64,000 bases of DNA from Frateuria aurantia DSM 6220 (GTDB taxonomy: Bacteria; Pseudomonadota; Gammaproteobacteria; Xanthomonadales; Rhodanobacteraceae), in the NCBI RefSeq assembly GCF_000242255.2, contig NC_017033.1:1116001-1180000 (forward strand). The letters are read 5' to 3'. Shown one piece after another: positions 44,357 through 53,936 of the stretch. Within the stretch, counting starts at the first letter, position 1, and each line of letters begins with the position of its first letter. The translations under genes and the position numbers were made by a program. Below the pieces are notes generated by a model. The model ran no database searches, was not told the origin of the DNA, and worked only from the letters and a program-made list of their open reading frames with translations.

Positions 44357-45352
44357 ATGAGGGGCAAGGTTGCAATGGTGGTCGTGGTCGCAGCCATGCT
44401 GTCAGGCGGATGGGGGCCGGAGCGGGCTTTCGCAGCCATGTCCGGAAGCAGGCATTCACTGGGCACCGTACAGGTCACGGCAGCGTTGCCTACGCCGCCG
44501 ATATGGATGGCCGAACGAGATGGTCATGCCATCATCGTGATGGCCGTGATTGATCCCGCTCCCGCTGGTCTTCCTTGGCGATCAGCCCGACTGGATCATC
44601 TGCTGGATCAGGCTGAAGCTGTGGTCGATGCGCCGGAACTGAAGTTGCGTTTGGGCCTGTTTGGCGGATTGGGGGCCATGGCTACGGCCGTCAGGCATGC
44701 CCGCTACCCTGATCATGGCAGCTTGCAGCAGCATCTGGCGCCGAAGGTTTTTGCCGAAGTTCAGCAGGCCGAGCAGTACTACAATCACGGCGATGTGGCC
44801 TTCTATCGGGATCGCCCGTCGTTTGCAGAGGACGTGTTGATGGATTCGGCCCTGGGGCAGCTGGGTTATCGTCGCCATTCGCCGGTGGTGGCCGACTTGC
44901 TCAAGGGCTTTGCAGCTCGTCGGGTCAGCGAAGTCCGGCCGGTCTACCAGGCGGATCTGGAACAGCCCACGGCCTATATGCGTGAACTGCTGGAAGATGA
45001 TGATGCGGCCATGCCGTGCCTCACTGCGCTGGCTGATTTTCTCGACCATCATGCCGGCAACCTGCAGGCGCGAGCCGAGGCTTGGTCGGAGGGCGATACC
45101 GACGCGCTGGCTCGGACCGATGCCCGTGCTTTCGATATCTGTCGGAGCAGTCATTTTCCCGCGACGCTGCTGGCCAGGCATGGTGTGACTGATATCGACG
45201 GACATTTGATGGCTGTCTGGCGATCGGCTGTGATCAAGGCCTCCGCCGATCACGCCGTGGTCTTTGCATGGTTGCCGATGGGGGCGCTGTCCGGCGCTCA
45301 CGATTATCTGCAGGCTCTGCTGAGCGCGGGTTTTCAGTTGCGGCGCTGGTGA
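44357..45352 (+). CDS. TraB/GumN-like exported protein (degenerate motif)
   Basis: This 331-residue protein has a signal peptide (AMLSGGWGPERAFA-AM). The layout is that of TraB/GumN family proteins: TPPIWMAERDGHAIIVMAVID near the N-terminus, GLPWRSARLDHLLDQAEAVVDAPE, then helical segments and a C-terminal FAWLPMGALSGAHDYLQALLSAGFQL. The usual GT.H motif of the family, thought to be catalytic, reads MAVIDPAP here, so the protein is probably not an active TraB/TIKI-like metal protease. The ATG follows GGGGAAGG. It lies 136 bp upstream of the Tlde1-like gene. A functional link is possible but not shown. Confidence 0.6.
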   Translation: MRGKVAMVVVVAAMLSGGWGPERAFAAMSGSRHSLGTVQVTAALPTPPIWMAERDGHAIIVMAVIDPAPAGLPWRSARLDHLLDQAEAVVDAPELKLRLGLFGGLGAMATAVRHARYPDHGSLQQHLAPKVFAEVQQAEQYYNHGDVAFYRDRPSFAEDVLMDSALGQLGYRRHSPVVADLLKGFAARRVSEVRPVYQADLEQPTAYMRELLEDDDAAMPCLTALADFLDHHAGNLQARAEAWSEGDTDALARTDARAFDICRSSHFPATLLARHGVTDIDGHLMAVWRSAVIKASADHAVVFAWLPMGALSGAHDYLQALLSAGFQLRRW

Positions 45353-45488
45353 GGCTGCACGCATGCATCAACTCCGGGAGTACGCCGAGCCTCGATCATT
45401 GAACGCGCCTTTGTTGTTGCATTCACCCAGCCAGCACAGTCTGCATGGTCTGATTGGCCATATCTTCAGCAACCCATGGAAGTGCAAC

Positions 45489-45857
45489 ATGGCATGGATC
45501 TACAGACAGGCCAGCCACCCATTGTTGCATGATGGAAAGCTGGCAACCTCGCAAGGATATGCAGGCAAGATACCCTGCAAGAACCGGCCTGACTGCCAGT
45601 CCATGGCAGACAAGGGTCCTTTGCCTCGCGGCAGCTACGTCATACTTGCGCCCAGAACACATAGGCAGACGGGAGCTTGGACGCTGCCGTTGTTGCCGGC
45701 GCCATCCAACCAGATGTTCGGGCGTAAGGGTTTCCTCATTCATGGAGCCAATCAGGCCCATCCGAACGATTCATCTACGGGGTGTATCGTGCTTCCCATC
45801 GAGGTACGACAACGGATCTGGGCCAGTGGGGATCATCAGCTGGAGGTCGTGCCATGA
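45489..45857 (+). CDS. Tlde1-like (DUF2778) L,D-transpeptidase-fold toxin candidate
   Basis: This 122-residue protein, with no signal peptide, matches the tlde1 domain along its length: MAWIYRQASHPLLHDGKL at the start, QGYAGK, GPLPRGSYVI, then FLIHGANQ with H85 and SSTGCIVLP with C99, the expected catalytic pair. In Salmonella, Tlde1 is a type VI secretion effector that acts on peptidoglycan tetrapeptides (LD-carboxypeptidase and D-amino-acid exchange). The downstream gene overlaps by ATGA and encodes a small exported protein, exactly as for effector/immunity pairs. No T6SS genes lie in this window, so the delivery route is unknown. Confidence 0.8.
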   Translation: MAWIYRQASHPLLHDGKLATSQGYAGKIPCKNRPDCQSMADKGPLPRGSYVILAPRTHRQTGAWTLPLLPAPSNQMFGRKGFLIHGANQAHPNDSSTGCIVLPIEVRQRIWASGDHQLEVVP

Positions 45858-46234
45858 ACCAAAGGATCTTGGGTCTGGTCGTGATAATGATCAGTATGCC
45901 GGCAGTTGCCATGGCAGTTGAATCCGGGGAGGCAGCCCTGTCCAAAGAGGATTGGGCCTGCGCTCAGGCAACCTCTTCGGCATTGCAAGGCCCTTTGACG
46001 GCCTCGAGGCTGATTGATGAAAACAAGGTGGACAACTCGCTTACCGAGATCAGACTGCTGGCCAAGGAGGCTCTGGCTGGCGGCAAAGGATCTCGACAGG
46101 TGTTTTTGCTGACGCTGCATGAAGTCAGGCCATCGAGCCGCCAGCTGTCCTTTATCGAAACCAGTGAAACCCGAGAGGGCGAATGCCCCGCGAGAGACAG
46201 CGTGGCCTATGTCATCAGCCAGCAGGTGCATTAG
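45854..46234 (+). CDS. Exported probable immunity protein for the Tlde1-like toxin
   Basis: This 126-residue protein has a clear signal peptide (cleavage near AMA-VE, residue 21) and a small mature domain with two cysteines. GGAGGTCGT precedes the ATG, which overlaps the toxin stop (ATGA). Position, size and periplasmic targeting fit a Tldi1-like immunity protein that would protect the cell wall from the upstream enzyme. I do not see a named family. The assignment is from context. Confidence 0.65.
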   Translation: MNQRILGLVVIMISMPAVAMAVESGEAALSKEDWACAQATSSALQGPLTASRLIDENKVDNSLTEIRLLAKEALAGGKGSRQVFLLTLHEVRPSSRQLSFIETSETREGECPARDSVAYVISQQVH

Positions 46235-46382
46235 GGCTGCTGGCGCATGGTGTTTCTCGAACCGGGGAACTGGGTCCTGGGCAGGCTGCTTGTGGCCTGC
46301 ACGCCGTGGGTAACTGTCTTGGAGACAGGCGTCATCTGGGCTTCCAAATCCGCAACTGATCGATACGCCGGTGCTTCCCGCA

Positions 46383-47216
46383 TCAGTATCTCGGTGGCGG
46401 CACGCAATGATAGCGCTGGGTGTATTCGGCGATCCGTGCCGGGGAGGTGTAGTGGGCCAGCTGTTCCTGCGGGCTCATGCCGCTCCATACCGCGACATCC
46501 AGGCAATGCGGATCGGTGGCATGGGTGAGCGAGCCGATCAGATTGACCACCCGGCGACCGATACCTTGTTGTTCGGCGGCGACCATGGCGAAGTGAGGTG
46601 CATGGGCGATCTGTTCGGTTCCAGGCAACTGGTCGGCATTGCGGCGAAAGCCACCTCCATCGCGTGGTCCGAACAGGCCGCCACCGGGGATATAGCCGTG
46701 CGCTTCCGGATGCTCGAGGGCCGATGGCTGCGGGGCGGCCTGATTCATCGTTGCTGGCGGCGTTGATGCCATGTTCCGGTTGGCCGCGGGTGACGTGTCC
46801 TCCAAGCTGGTTGCGCTCATGTCGGTGTGGCGCGCGCCCATGGGAAGGGTGGATCGAGGGCCGGTATAAAGGTGAATGGATGGTTGAGGGTTTGTCTTGC
46901 CGGCCATTCGGTGTCGCCCCGAGGCTTTTCCGGCGACTGCGACTGCCGGTGAGCGATGTTGCACCGTTGTCGCTGCAAGGGATGGATATCGGCCACTGAT
47001 CGAACTGGCTGTCGGCATTCGAGGTAGTAGAACCTGCAGCGAAGGAGTGCTGTCAGCGGGTGCGGCTTCGGTTTCGAGGGGCCATGGCGTGGCGGGGCGC
47101 AGGAAAATCCACAATGGCCATTGAGCCAGCAGAGCCAGGGTCCATGCCATGACTCGCCGTCTTGAAAAATCCCGGGTTAGGAGGAAGCCTGTTCCGCTGA
47201 CGCCGTATGTCGACAT
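46383..47216 (-). CDS. Membrane-anchored hypothetical protein with C-terminal two-cysteine domain (paralogue B)
   Basis: This 277-residue protein has a membrane helix at about 22-40 preceded by FSRRR, a low-complexity Ser/Pro/Ala linker, and a C-terminal domain. HCLDV, MSPQE and QRYHCVPPP match the protein at 35233-35952, with the same 33-residue cysteine spacing (C238, C271). GGGGAGACC precedes the start at 47216. It is convergent with the toxin/immunity pair. The function is unknown. Confidence 0.68.
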   Translation of the reverse strand: MSTYGVSGTGFLLTRDFSRRRVMAWTLALLAQWPLWIFLRPATPWPLETEAAPADSTPSLQVLLPRMPTASSISGRYPSLAATTVQHRSPAVAVAGKASGRHRMAGKTNPQPSIHLYTGPRSTLPMGARHTDMSATSLEDTSPAANRNMASTPPATMNQAAPQPSALEHPEAHGYIPGGGLFGPRDGGGFRRNADQLPGTEQIAHAPHFAMVAAEQQGIGRRVVNLIGSLTHATDPHCLDVAVWSGMSPQEQLAHYTSPARIAEYTQRYHCVPPPRY

Positions 47217-47378
47217 GGTCTCCCCGAGCCATGGTCATTGTGCATCTTCAGACGTCGATTTGAGGCAGAAGTTCCAGGTGAATCTGCATTGCGATGGCAT
47301 CGCGACTTGTCAGTTCGGGGCTATCCAGCCGTCCGTCGGCAAGGCTATGCTGGCCACGATGATGTCGGGAGTATCGAG

Positions 47379-48309
47379 ATGGCGGATCTCCGTATGAGCT
47401 TGCCGTTGATGGCTGTCACGGCGTGGCTGGCGACAGGCGAGATCGCCGCTGCGCGGCTTGCCGACGGACCCGTCTATGGCCCCGAGCTGCAAGGCTACGA
47501 CTACCCTTATCCGGTGCATGATTTCCAGTTCGTATCCCGGTGGCAGCGGCTTGATCTGGCCTATATGGATGTGGCTGCCGAGCCGGAGCAGATGAATGGC
47601 CGGAGACAATACTGCTGCCGCATGGCAAGAATTATTGCTTGGCGACATGGGCGCCCACCATCAAGGTCCTGCATCAGGCCGGTTACCGGGTGATCGCGGT
47701 TGACCGGATCGGCTTTTGCAAATCCAGCAAGCCGGCTGCCTACCAGTTCAGCTTCGAGCAGCTGGCAGCCAATTGGTGCTGCTCGACCCGATCGGTCTGG
47801 AGGACTGGCATGCCAAGGGAGTGCCTCCTGTCAGCGTGGATCAGTGGTATCAGCGTGAAATGAAAACCTCGGCGGATGGCATTCGGCGCTACGAGCAGGC
47901 CACTAATTTTGCTGGGCAGTGGCGCTCCGACTGGGAGCCGCCGCTGCAGATGCTGGCCGGTATGTATCAAGGTCCGGGGCGCGTTCGGGTGGTCTGGAAT
48001 TCCGCCTTGCTCTACGACATGATCCTGACCCAGCCTGTGTACTACCAGTTCGAGCAGCTGCGGGTGCCGACCGTGCTGATGATCGGGGATAGTGACGTCA
48101 CGGCTATCGGCAAGGACTTGGCTCCGCCATCGGTTCGCGCCGCCTTGGGCCATTATCCGCAACTGGCTCGCGAGGCTGTGGCCCGTATGCCCCATGCCCG
48201 CCTGGTCGAATTTGCCGGGGTCGGGCATGCCCCTCAGCTGCAGGTGCCCGACCGCTTCCATCAGGCCCTGTTGCAGGCCTTGGCTGCCGCTGGCCAGCCG
48301 GCGCATTGA
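47379..48309 (+). pseudogene. Decayed alpha/beta hydrolase
   Basis: Three reading frames together give one exported alpha/beta hydrolase. Frame one (from ATG 47379) has a signal peptide and YMDVAAEPEQMNG. At about 47599 one base is lost and the frame continues as PETILLPHGKNYCLATWAP, then GYRVIAVDRIGFCKSSKP. At about 47770 a second shift, with internal deletion, jumps from FEQLAAN to LVLLDPIGLEDWHAKGVP. The segment that should hold the GHSMGG nucleophile elbow is missing. The tail keeps VPTVLMIGDSDVTAIGKD and the histidine motif GVGHAPQLQ. It cannot make an active enzyme. Sequencing error could explain the first shift but not the deletion. Confidence 0.82.
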
Positions 48310-48379
48310 GGCGTCGACAGATTGGCTTCAATTCGCCCCGGCTTTGTGATTTCACGGAGCCGGGATCGGATGCGGTCTT

Positions 48380-49429
48380 TCAACCGCCCGTAGCGCCGAT
48401 GATATTCGGCTCGGGCTCCAGTCTCAGTCCGAAGCGGGCTTCGACGGTATTCATCACATGTTGGGCGACAGCCCACAGCTGACGACCGGTGGCATGGCCA
48501 TGGTTGACCAGGATCAGGGCATGGCGGGAGGAGATGCCGGCATCGCCGTCACGGTAGCCCTTGAGGCCGGCGGCTTCGATCAGCCAGGCGGCGGACAGCT
48601 TGTGGCGATCACGGCCAGCCTGCCAGCTGACCAGGCCGGGGTGCTGCTGATGCAGGATGGCGCCGAATTCGGTGCTGACGATGGGGTTCTTGAAGAAGCT
48701 GCCGGCATTGGCCAGCACGGCGGGGTCGGGCAGTTTGCGCCGACGCAGCCGCTCCACGGCTTCGGCGATATGCACTGGGGCTGGCTTGGCCACACCCATC
48801 CGTTCCAGTTCTTCCGGGAGGCCGGCATAGCCGAGTCGCGGCGCGGCATGGCGGGGCAGGGCGAAGCGGACGGCGGTGACGATATAGCGGCCGGACTGCT
48901 GTTTGAACAGGGAGTCGCGATAGGCGAAGCGGCAGGCGGCATGATCCAGGCTGACCACGCTGGCGGTCTGTCGGTCCCAGGCTTCGACACTTTCGATATA
49001 TTCGCCGACCTCGCAGCCGTAGGCGCCGATATTCTGGATCGGGGCAGCACCGACAGTGCCGGGGATCAGGATCAGGTTTTCCAGACCGGCCAGACCATGG
49101 GTCAGCGACCAGCGCACGAAGTCGTCCCACAGTTCGCCGGCGGCGACCACGACGCGATGGGTATCGTCTTCGGTCTCGACCAGCACGCCGCGGCTGGTCA
49201 GCACGATGATGGCACCGGGGTAATCATCGACAAACAGCATATTGCTGCCGCTGCCCAGTACCATGCTGGGAAAGTCGCCGAGTGCGGCCAGCAGGGCGGG
49301 CAGCTGGCTGGCGTCGTCGACTTCGAACAGTCGCGCCGCGCGGGCGGGTACGCGCAAGGTGTTGCGGGTCTGCAGCGAGGTATCGGCGAGTTCGCGTACG
49401 CCTTCCAGGGCGATCACCTCAGCGGACAT
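48380..49429 (-). CDS. murB: UDP-N-acetylenolpyruvoylglucosamine reductase
   Basis: This 349-residue FAD enzyme of peptidoglycan precursor synthesis reduces UDP-GlcNAc-enolpyruvate to UDP-MurNAc. It has [10 protein letters not shown], the [17 protein letters not shown] motif, [10 protein letters not shown] with the catalytic serine region, and the C-terminal [10 protein letters not shown] and HALILVNHG. This is the type I E. coli-like form. AGGAG precedes ATG 49429, and the start overlaps the pyrD 3' end by 11 bp. Confidence 0.95.
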   Translation of the reverse strand: MSAEVIALEGVRELADTSLQTRNTLRVPARAARLFEVDDASQLPALLAALGDFPSMVLGSGSNMLFVDDYPGAIIVLTSRGVLVETEDDTHRVVVAAGELWDDFVRWSLTHGLAGLENLILIPGTVGAAPIQNIGAYGCEVGEYIESVEAWDRQTASVVSLDHAACRFAYRDSLFKQQSGRYIVTAVRFALPRHAAPRLGYAGLPEELERMGVAKPAPVHIAEAVERLRRRKLPDPAVLANAGSFFKNPIVSTEFGAILHQQHPGLVSWQAGRDRHKLSAAWLIEAAGLKGYRDGDAGISSRHALILVNHGHATGRQLWAVAQHVMNTVEARFGLRLEPEPNIIGATGG

Positions 49430-50450
49430 GGCGGGCTCCTGCACGCATGGCCTCGACACATTCGCCGATCAGTACCGGGCCGCGATAGATCAGGCCCGAA
49501 TAGACCTGCACCAGCGGGGCGCCCAAGGCCTGTTTCTTCGCGGCGTCTGCACCCGAGATGATGCCGCCCACGCCGATCATCGGAATCTTGCCGTCCAGAC
49601 GGCTGGCCATGCCGGCCAGCACCTGGTCGGACCTGGTGCGCACCGGAGCACCGGACAGACCGCCGGCTTCGCCGGCCAGCGGATCGCTGGCGATGGCGCT
49701 GCGATCGATCGTGGTATTGGTGCAGATCACGCCGTCGACGCCGCAGCTGAGCAGAACCTCGGCAATGGCGTCCAGTTCGGTCTCGCTGAGGTCAGGCGCA
49801 ATTTTCAGCAGCATCGGCTTGCGGCCGCCAGCCTGCGAACCCAGCTGTTCCTGGCGTTCGCGCAGGGTGCTGATAAAGCGGCGCAGGGTCGCTTCTTCCT
49901 GCAGATCGCGCAGGCCCTGGGTATTGGGCGAGGAGATATTGACGGTGATATAGCTGGCCAGCGGCCAGGCCTTGTCCAGGCAGATCAGGTAATCCTCGAC
50001 GGCCTTCTCGTTGGGCGTATCCTTGTTCTTGCCGATATTGATGCCCAGCACGCCCTGGTAATGCGAGCGGCGGACATGACCGACCAGGGCGTCGATGCCT
50101 TCGTTGTTGAAGCCCATGCGGTTGATGATGGCCTGATGGGCCGGCAGCCGGAACAGGCGCGGCAGCGGATTGCCGGCCTGAGGACGCGGCGTGATGGTGC
50201 CGATCTCGATAAAGCCGAAACCCAGCGCGCCGAGGGCATCCAGATGGGCGCCGTTTTTGTCCAGGCCGGCGGCTAGGCCGACCGGATTGGGAAAGCGCAG
50301 GCCCAGCGCTTCGGTGGGCAGCTCGGCCGGCGGTTTGGCCAGCAGCGAGCCCAGGCCGCTGCGATGGGCCAGATCAAGGCCGCGCAGGGTAAGTCCGTGG
50401 GCGGTTTCCGCATCCAGATTGAACAGAAGGGGGCGCAGCAAGTGGTACAT
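49419..50450 (-). CDS. pyrD: Dihydroorotate dehydrogenase (quinone), class 2
   Basis: This 343-residue membrane-associated FMN enzyme oxidises dihydroorotate in pyrimidine synthesis. The N-terminal helix that docks to the membrane ([25 protein letters not shown]) marks class 2. [15 protein letters not shown], the catalytic serine loop NISSPNT and the FMN phosphate segment [12 protein letters not shown] are present. It is the first gene of a pyrD-murB pair. Confidence 0.95.
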   Translation of the reverse strand: MYHLLRPLLFNLDAETAHGLTLRGLDLAHRSGLGSLLAKPPAELPTEALGLRFPNPVGLAAGLDKNGAHLDALGALGFGFIEIGTITPRPQAGNPLPRLFRLPAHQAIINRMGFNNEGIDALVGHVRRSHYQGVLGINIGKNKDTPNEKAVEDYLICLDKAWPLASYITVNISSPNTQGLRDLQEEATLRRFISTLRERQEQLGSQAGGRKPMLLKIAPDLSETELDAIAEVLLSCGVDGVICTNTTIDRSAIASDPLAGEAGGLSGAPVRTRSDQVLAGMASRLDGKIPMIGVGGIISGADAAKKQALGAPLVQVYSGLIYRGPVLIGECVEAMRAGARHVR

Positions 50451-50978
50451 CGGTTCGCAAACCTCGCCTAGGCAGATGCGGGTGTTGAAGAGGGCAACGC
50501 GAGTCGGTCCGATGCCGCAATCTGCGCGCCGATAGGACACACAGAACCGATGGGCCGGACTCTCATGGCCGATAGGATGACATCTGCAGGCCTCCCAGAC
50601 CATGCCGGATGTCGTCGAATGGAGAATTTCCAGGCTGCGACGAACGGTGGGGATCTCAAGGCCGGGCGCTCTTCCAGCGGGAAGATCATGCTTGCGGCGA
50701 GCGGGCGTCGGTTCCGTGGACTTGCCATGATCAGGTCCGCTGCGCATTCGACGCGTCGGGCGGTCAGATGGGCTGGCGCGCTGTACCGGGCGCGGGATAT
50801 GGCGCGCCGGGGCGCAGTGATGGCTTGCGCGGCCGGTACCATACCTGTTCCGGAGTACTTGCGGATGCATCTCTGTCAGACCTGGGTTTCTGGCTTCAGC
50901 GCAGGGTAGCCATACAAGATCGTGCGGCAGGTGTCAGCCCGAGCCGATAGCCTGATGCAGGCAAACTCATCAGGCGCC
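50451..50978. other. Intergenic stretch, no gene recognised
   Basis: These 528 bp lie upstream of pyrD. Open frames on both strands lack start signals and family features. No hairpin with a T-run was seen. Confidence 0.45.
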
Positions 50979-51371
50979 TCAACCGTCGCGACGACCCATG
51001 TCGGGAACCAGCGTTCCCTGGTGGAACAACATGCGCCAGCCAGTGGCTTCTCGGCGCCAAGTGGAGCTGCGGCAGGCCTTGATGGTGAGGCTGTGGTTGT
51101 TGCGACGGCGAGTGACCTCGGCCATATAGACCAGGATCACGCAGTCGGGCCCGGCCTGGATCCACTCGATGGTCTGCAGGCTGAAATCCAGGACCAGACT
51201 GCGGGTCAGGCTGTCGATGACGGCCGACTTGCCGAAATAGCGGCCGCTGCTGCCGATTTCATGGAAATCGTCGGACAGCAGCCGCTCGACCGTGGCCGTG
51301 TCGGCATGGGCTTGCGCCTGGATCAGCGCATGTTCGCCGCTGAGGATTTCACCTTGAACCGCTGGATCCAT
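50979..51371 (-). CDS. NTF2-like DUF4440 protein
   Basis: This 130-residue protein has the SnoaL/NTF2-like cone fold pattern: an N-terminal helix (EILSGEHALIQAQAHADTATVERLL), DDFHEIGSSGRYFGKSAVID, and beta strands ending GWRMLFHQGTLVPD. Such proteins are small ligand-binding or isomerase-like domains, and a substrate cannot be inferred. It lies 28 bp downstream of the aldehyde dehydrogenase gene and is probably in its transcript. Confidence 0.8.
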   Translation of the reverse strand: MDPAVQGEILSGEHALIQAQAHADTATVERLLSDDFHEIGSSGRYFGKSAVIDSLTRSLVLDFSLQTIEWIQAGPDCVILVYMAEVTRRRNNHSLTIKACRSSTWRREATGWRMLFHQGTLVPDMGRRDG

Positions 51372-51399
51372 AGCCTGCCTCCCCGGCCGTGGGCCGATA

Positions 51400-52932
51400 T
51401 CACCACTCGAACTTGATGCCCTGGGCCAGCGGCAGCGCGTCGGAATAGTTGATGGTATTGGTCTGCCGACGCATATACACCTTCCAGGCATCGGAGCCGG
51501 ATTCGCGGCCGCCGCCGGTGTCTTTCTCGCCCCCGAATGCACCACCGATTTCGGCACCGGACGTGCCGATATTGACATTGGCGATGCCGCAGTCCGAGCC
51601 GGAGGCGGCCAGGAAGCGTTCGGCGGCCTTCAGGTCCTGGGTGAAGATGGCGCTGGACAGGCCTTGCGGCACATCGTTCTGCATGGCGATGGCCTCGTCG
51701 AGTTCATCGTAGGGCATGACATAGAGAATCGGCGCGAAGGTTTCGGCCTGCACAATGGCGGCGCTGTTTTCCAGGTCGGTCACAAGGGTGGGCAGCACGA
51801 AGAAGCCGGGCCGATCCAGAGCGGCACCACCGGTGCGGATACGGCCGCCGGCCGCCTTGGCCTGTTCGATGGCATCCAGATAGGCGTCGACCGATGCCTG
51901 ACTGTTCAACGGACCCATCAGCGTGCCGTCTTCGGTCGGGTCGCCGATCTTGCTCTCCACCTGTCGATAGGCGCTGACCAGGGTTTCGACCACGTTGTCG
52001 AAGATAGAGCGGTGCACGAATACGCGCCGGGTGCTGGTGCAGCGCTGGCCGCAGGTACCGACGGCGCCGAAGACGATGGCGGGAATCGCCAGCTTCAGAT
52101 CGGCACTGGCATCGACGATGATGGCATTGTTGCCGCCCAGCTCCAGCAGGGACCGACCCATCCGGCGGGCGACGCGCTCGCCGACCAGGCGGCCGATGCG
52201 GGTCGAGCCGGTGAAGCTGATCAGCGGAATCCGCTTGTCATCGACAAAGTCCTGGGCCAGTTCGGTGGCGGCGTCATTGAACAGATAGAAAATGTCCGGG
52301 AAACCGGCTTCACGCAGGGCTTCGTTGCAGATCTTCAGGGTGGCGATTGCCGTCAACGGAGTCTTGGGCGAGGGCTTCCACAGAGTGATATTGCCGCAGA
52401 TGGCGGCCAGCATCGCATTCCAGGCCCAGACCGCGACCGGGAAGTTGAAGGCCGAAACCACGCCGACCAAGCCCAGCGGATGCCACTGCTCGTACATGCG
52501 ATGGCCGGGGCGCTCGGAATGCATGCTGTTGCCGTAGAGCATGCGGCTCTGGCCGACGGCGAAATCGGCGATGTCGATCATCTCCTGGACTTCACCGTCA
52601 CCTTCGGCCTTGATCTTGCCCATTTCCAGGGCGACCAGCGATCCCAGTGCATCCTTGTGCCTGCGCAGGGCCTCACCGCACAGCCGCACGGCCTCGCCCC
52701 GGCGCGGGGCCGGCACGCTGCGCCATTCGGCAAAGCTGGCCTGGGCCCGCTCGACCAGCAAGGCATAATCGGCGGCGGTGCTGCCCCATACTTCAGCCAG
52801 GGCTTCGCCCGACGCCGGATTGACCGGAATCAGCCGGCCGCCGTCACGCGATTGTGCCCATTCACCCTGGCCCAGATAGGTGCCCGAATGGGCGGCGTCG
52901 ATACCAAAGGCTTGTAGAATCGGATGGGACAT
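51400..52932 (-). CDS. amaB: ALDH7-type aldehyde dehydrogenase (piperidine-6-carboxylate/aminoadipate semialdehyde)
   Basis: This 510-residue NAD-dependent aldehyde dehydrogenase has catalytic C298 in [10 protein letters not shown] and E264 in LLELGGNN. The tail [19 protein letters not shown] matches the ALDH7A1/AmaB group that oxidises alpha-aminoadipate semialdehyde in lysine breakdown and also detoxifies osmotic or lipid aldehydes. No other lysine-catabolism gene is adjacent. Confidence 0.88.
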   Translation of the reverse strand: MSHPILQAFGIDAAHSGTYLGQGEWAQSRDGGRLIPVNPASGEALAEVWGSTAADYALLVERAQASFAEWRSVPAPRRGEAVRLCGEALRRHKDALGSLVALEMGKIKAEGDGEVQEMIDIADFAVGQSRMLYGNSMHSERPGHRMYEQWHPLGLVGVVSAFNFPVAVWAWNAMLAAICGNITLWKPSPKTPLTAIATLKICNEALREAGFPDIFYLFNDAATELAQDFVDDKRIPLISFTGSTRIGRLVGERVARRMGRSLLELGGNNAIIVDASADLKLAIPAIVFGAVGTCGQRCTSTRRVFVHRSIFDNVVETLVSAYRQVESKIGDPTEDGTLMGPLNSQASVDAYLDAIEQAKAAGGRIRTGGAALDRPGFFVLPTLVTDLENSAAIVQAETFAPILYVMPYDELDEAIAMQNDVPQGLSSAIFTQDLKAAERFLAASGSDCGIANVNIGTSGAEIGGAFGGEKDTGGGRESGSDAWKVYMRRQTNTINYSDALPLAQGIKFEW

Positions 52933-53356
52933 GAAGCGCTCCTGCAGGGACTGAAGGCCGCATTGGCGGCGGCGGACGGGTCAAATCCCGAGTCTAGCAG
53001 CCCCTTGCCGCCATGGGCCGGCTGGACCTGTGTGTCGGCAGATCAGGTTGCGGGGCGCAGGTTTGCGTCCTGACGAAGGCGCGCGTATCATTGCGGACTC
53101 GGTGCAACATATTGAGGTTGCGCGGTCCCGTCCCGGCTCAGGCCACGGTTGATCGCGACAAGTTCGCCGAACCTTTCTTTGCCTGATCTTAGAAAGCCTC
53201 ATCGGAGGCTTTTTTGTTGGGCGCTCCAGCGCCTCGGATGCCGAGCCGCCTGCGATCACGATCCGCGGCGGCAGGTGGAAGCGGCAGCTGGACGAGCATG
53301 GGCCGGTGTGCCCATTTTTTATTTTGGCGGCGACGGCAGGATTACATACGGCATCT
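52933..53356. other. Upstream region of the rimP-nusA-infB operon
   Basis: These 424 bp have no protein gene. I checked for a tRNA (metY-like) ahead of rimP and saw no T-loop sequence. The one strong element is the T-tailed hairpin at 53194-53216, so there is probably a short leader transcript or upstream RNA here. Confidence 0.5.
53194..53216 (+). terminator. Rho-independent terminator in the rimP leader
   Basis: AAGCCTC, loop ATCG, GAGGCTT, followed by TTTTT. It is on the plus strand, 140 bp before rimP, with no plus-strand gene upstream. It may end a small RNA or act as an attenuator for the operon. Confidence 0.8.
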
Positions 53357-53878
53357 ATGGATACACAGGCATTGGCGCGGCGTTTCGACCCGATTCTGGC
53401 AGACCTCGGACTGGAGTGTCTGGGGGTGGATTTCGCACCATCGCAGGGGCAAAGTACCTTGCGGGTGTATCTGGAGTGTCCTGAAATCGAGGGTGTGCGG
53501 CGCGAAGTCACGATCGATGACTGTGAGGCGGCCAGTCGCGAGTTTTCGGCCCTGCTGGATGTCGAGGACCTGATTCCGGGACACTATGTCCTTGAGGTCT
53601 CCTCGCCCGGCATTGATCGCCCGCTGTTCACTGCCGAGCAGTTCGCCCGTCAGATCGGTCAGGAAATCAAGATTCTGCTGAAAATGCCGGTCGAGGGTCG
53701 GCGTCGTCTGCGCGGTCGTCTGGTATCGGTCGATGGCGAGAAGCTGGTTTTCGAGGCGGATGGCAAGTCTTTTGAATTTGAGCATGACCAGGTCGAGAGC
53801 GCGCGTATCGTGCCGGACTGGGTGGCTCTGGGTTATGTCCCGCAGCCCAAGCGCGGCGGCAAGTCGTCCACCAAGTGA
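53357..53878 (+). CDS. rimP: Ribosome maturation factor RimP
   Basis: This 173-residue 30S assembly factor has an N-terminal alpha/beta domain ([56 protein letters not shown]) and a C-terminal SH3-like domain (about 95-160). It is the first gene of the conserved rimP-nusA-infB operon. ATG 53357 is supported by homology. The ribosome-binding site is weak. Confidence 0.93.
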   Translation: MDTQALARRFDPILADLGLECLGVDFAPSQGQSTLRVYLECPEIEGVRREVTIDDCEAASREFSALLDVEDLIPGHYVLEVSSPGIDRPLFTAEQFARQIGQEIKILLKMPVEGRRRLRGRLVSVDGEKLVFEADGKSFEFEHDQVESARIVPDWVALGYVPQPKRGGKSSTK

Positions 53879-53905
53879 CGGCGGACTGGTTTAAACGAAC
53901 GACGC

Positions 53906-53921
53906 GGTGCGCAAACGCACC
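53906..53921 (+). other. Small hairpin between rimP and nusA
   Basis: GGTGCG, loop CAAA, CGCACC: a perfect 6-bp stem in the 58-bp gap, directly before the nusA ribosome-binding site. It may tune nusA translation. Confidence 0.35.
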
Positions 53922-53936
53922 CACGGAGTGGCGGCA

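Noticed and set aside
52933-53356. A tRNA gene ahead of rimP, as in E. coli metY
   Set aside because: No T-loop GGTTCGA-type sequence or acceptor pairing was found.
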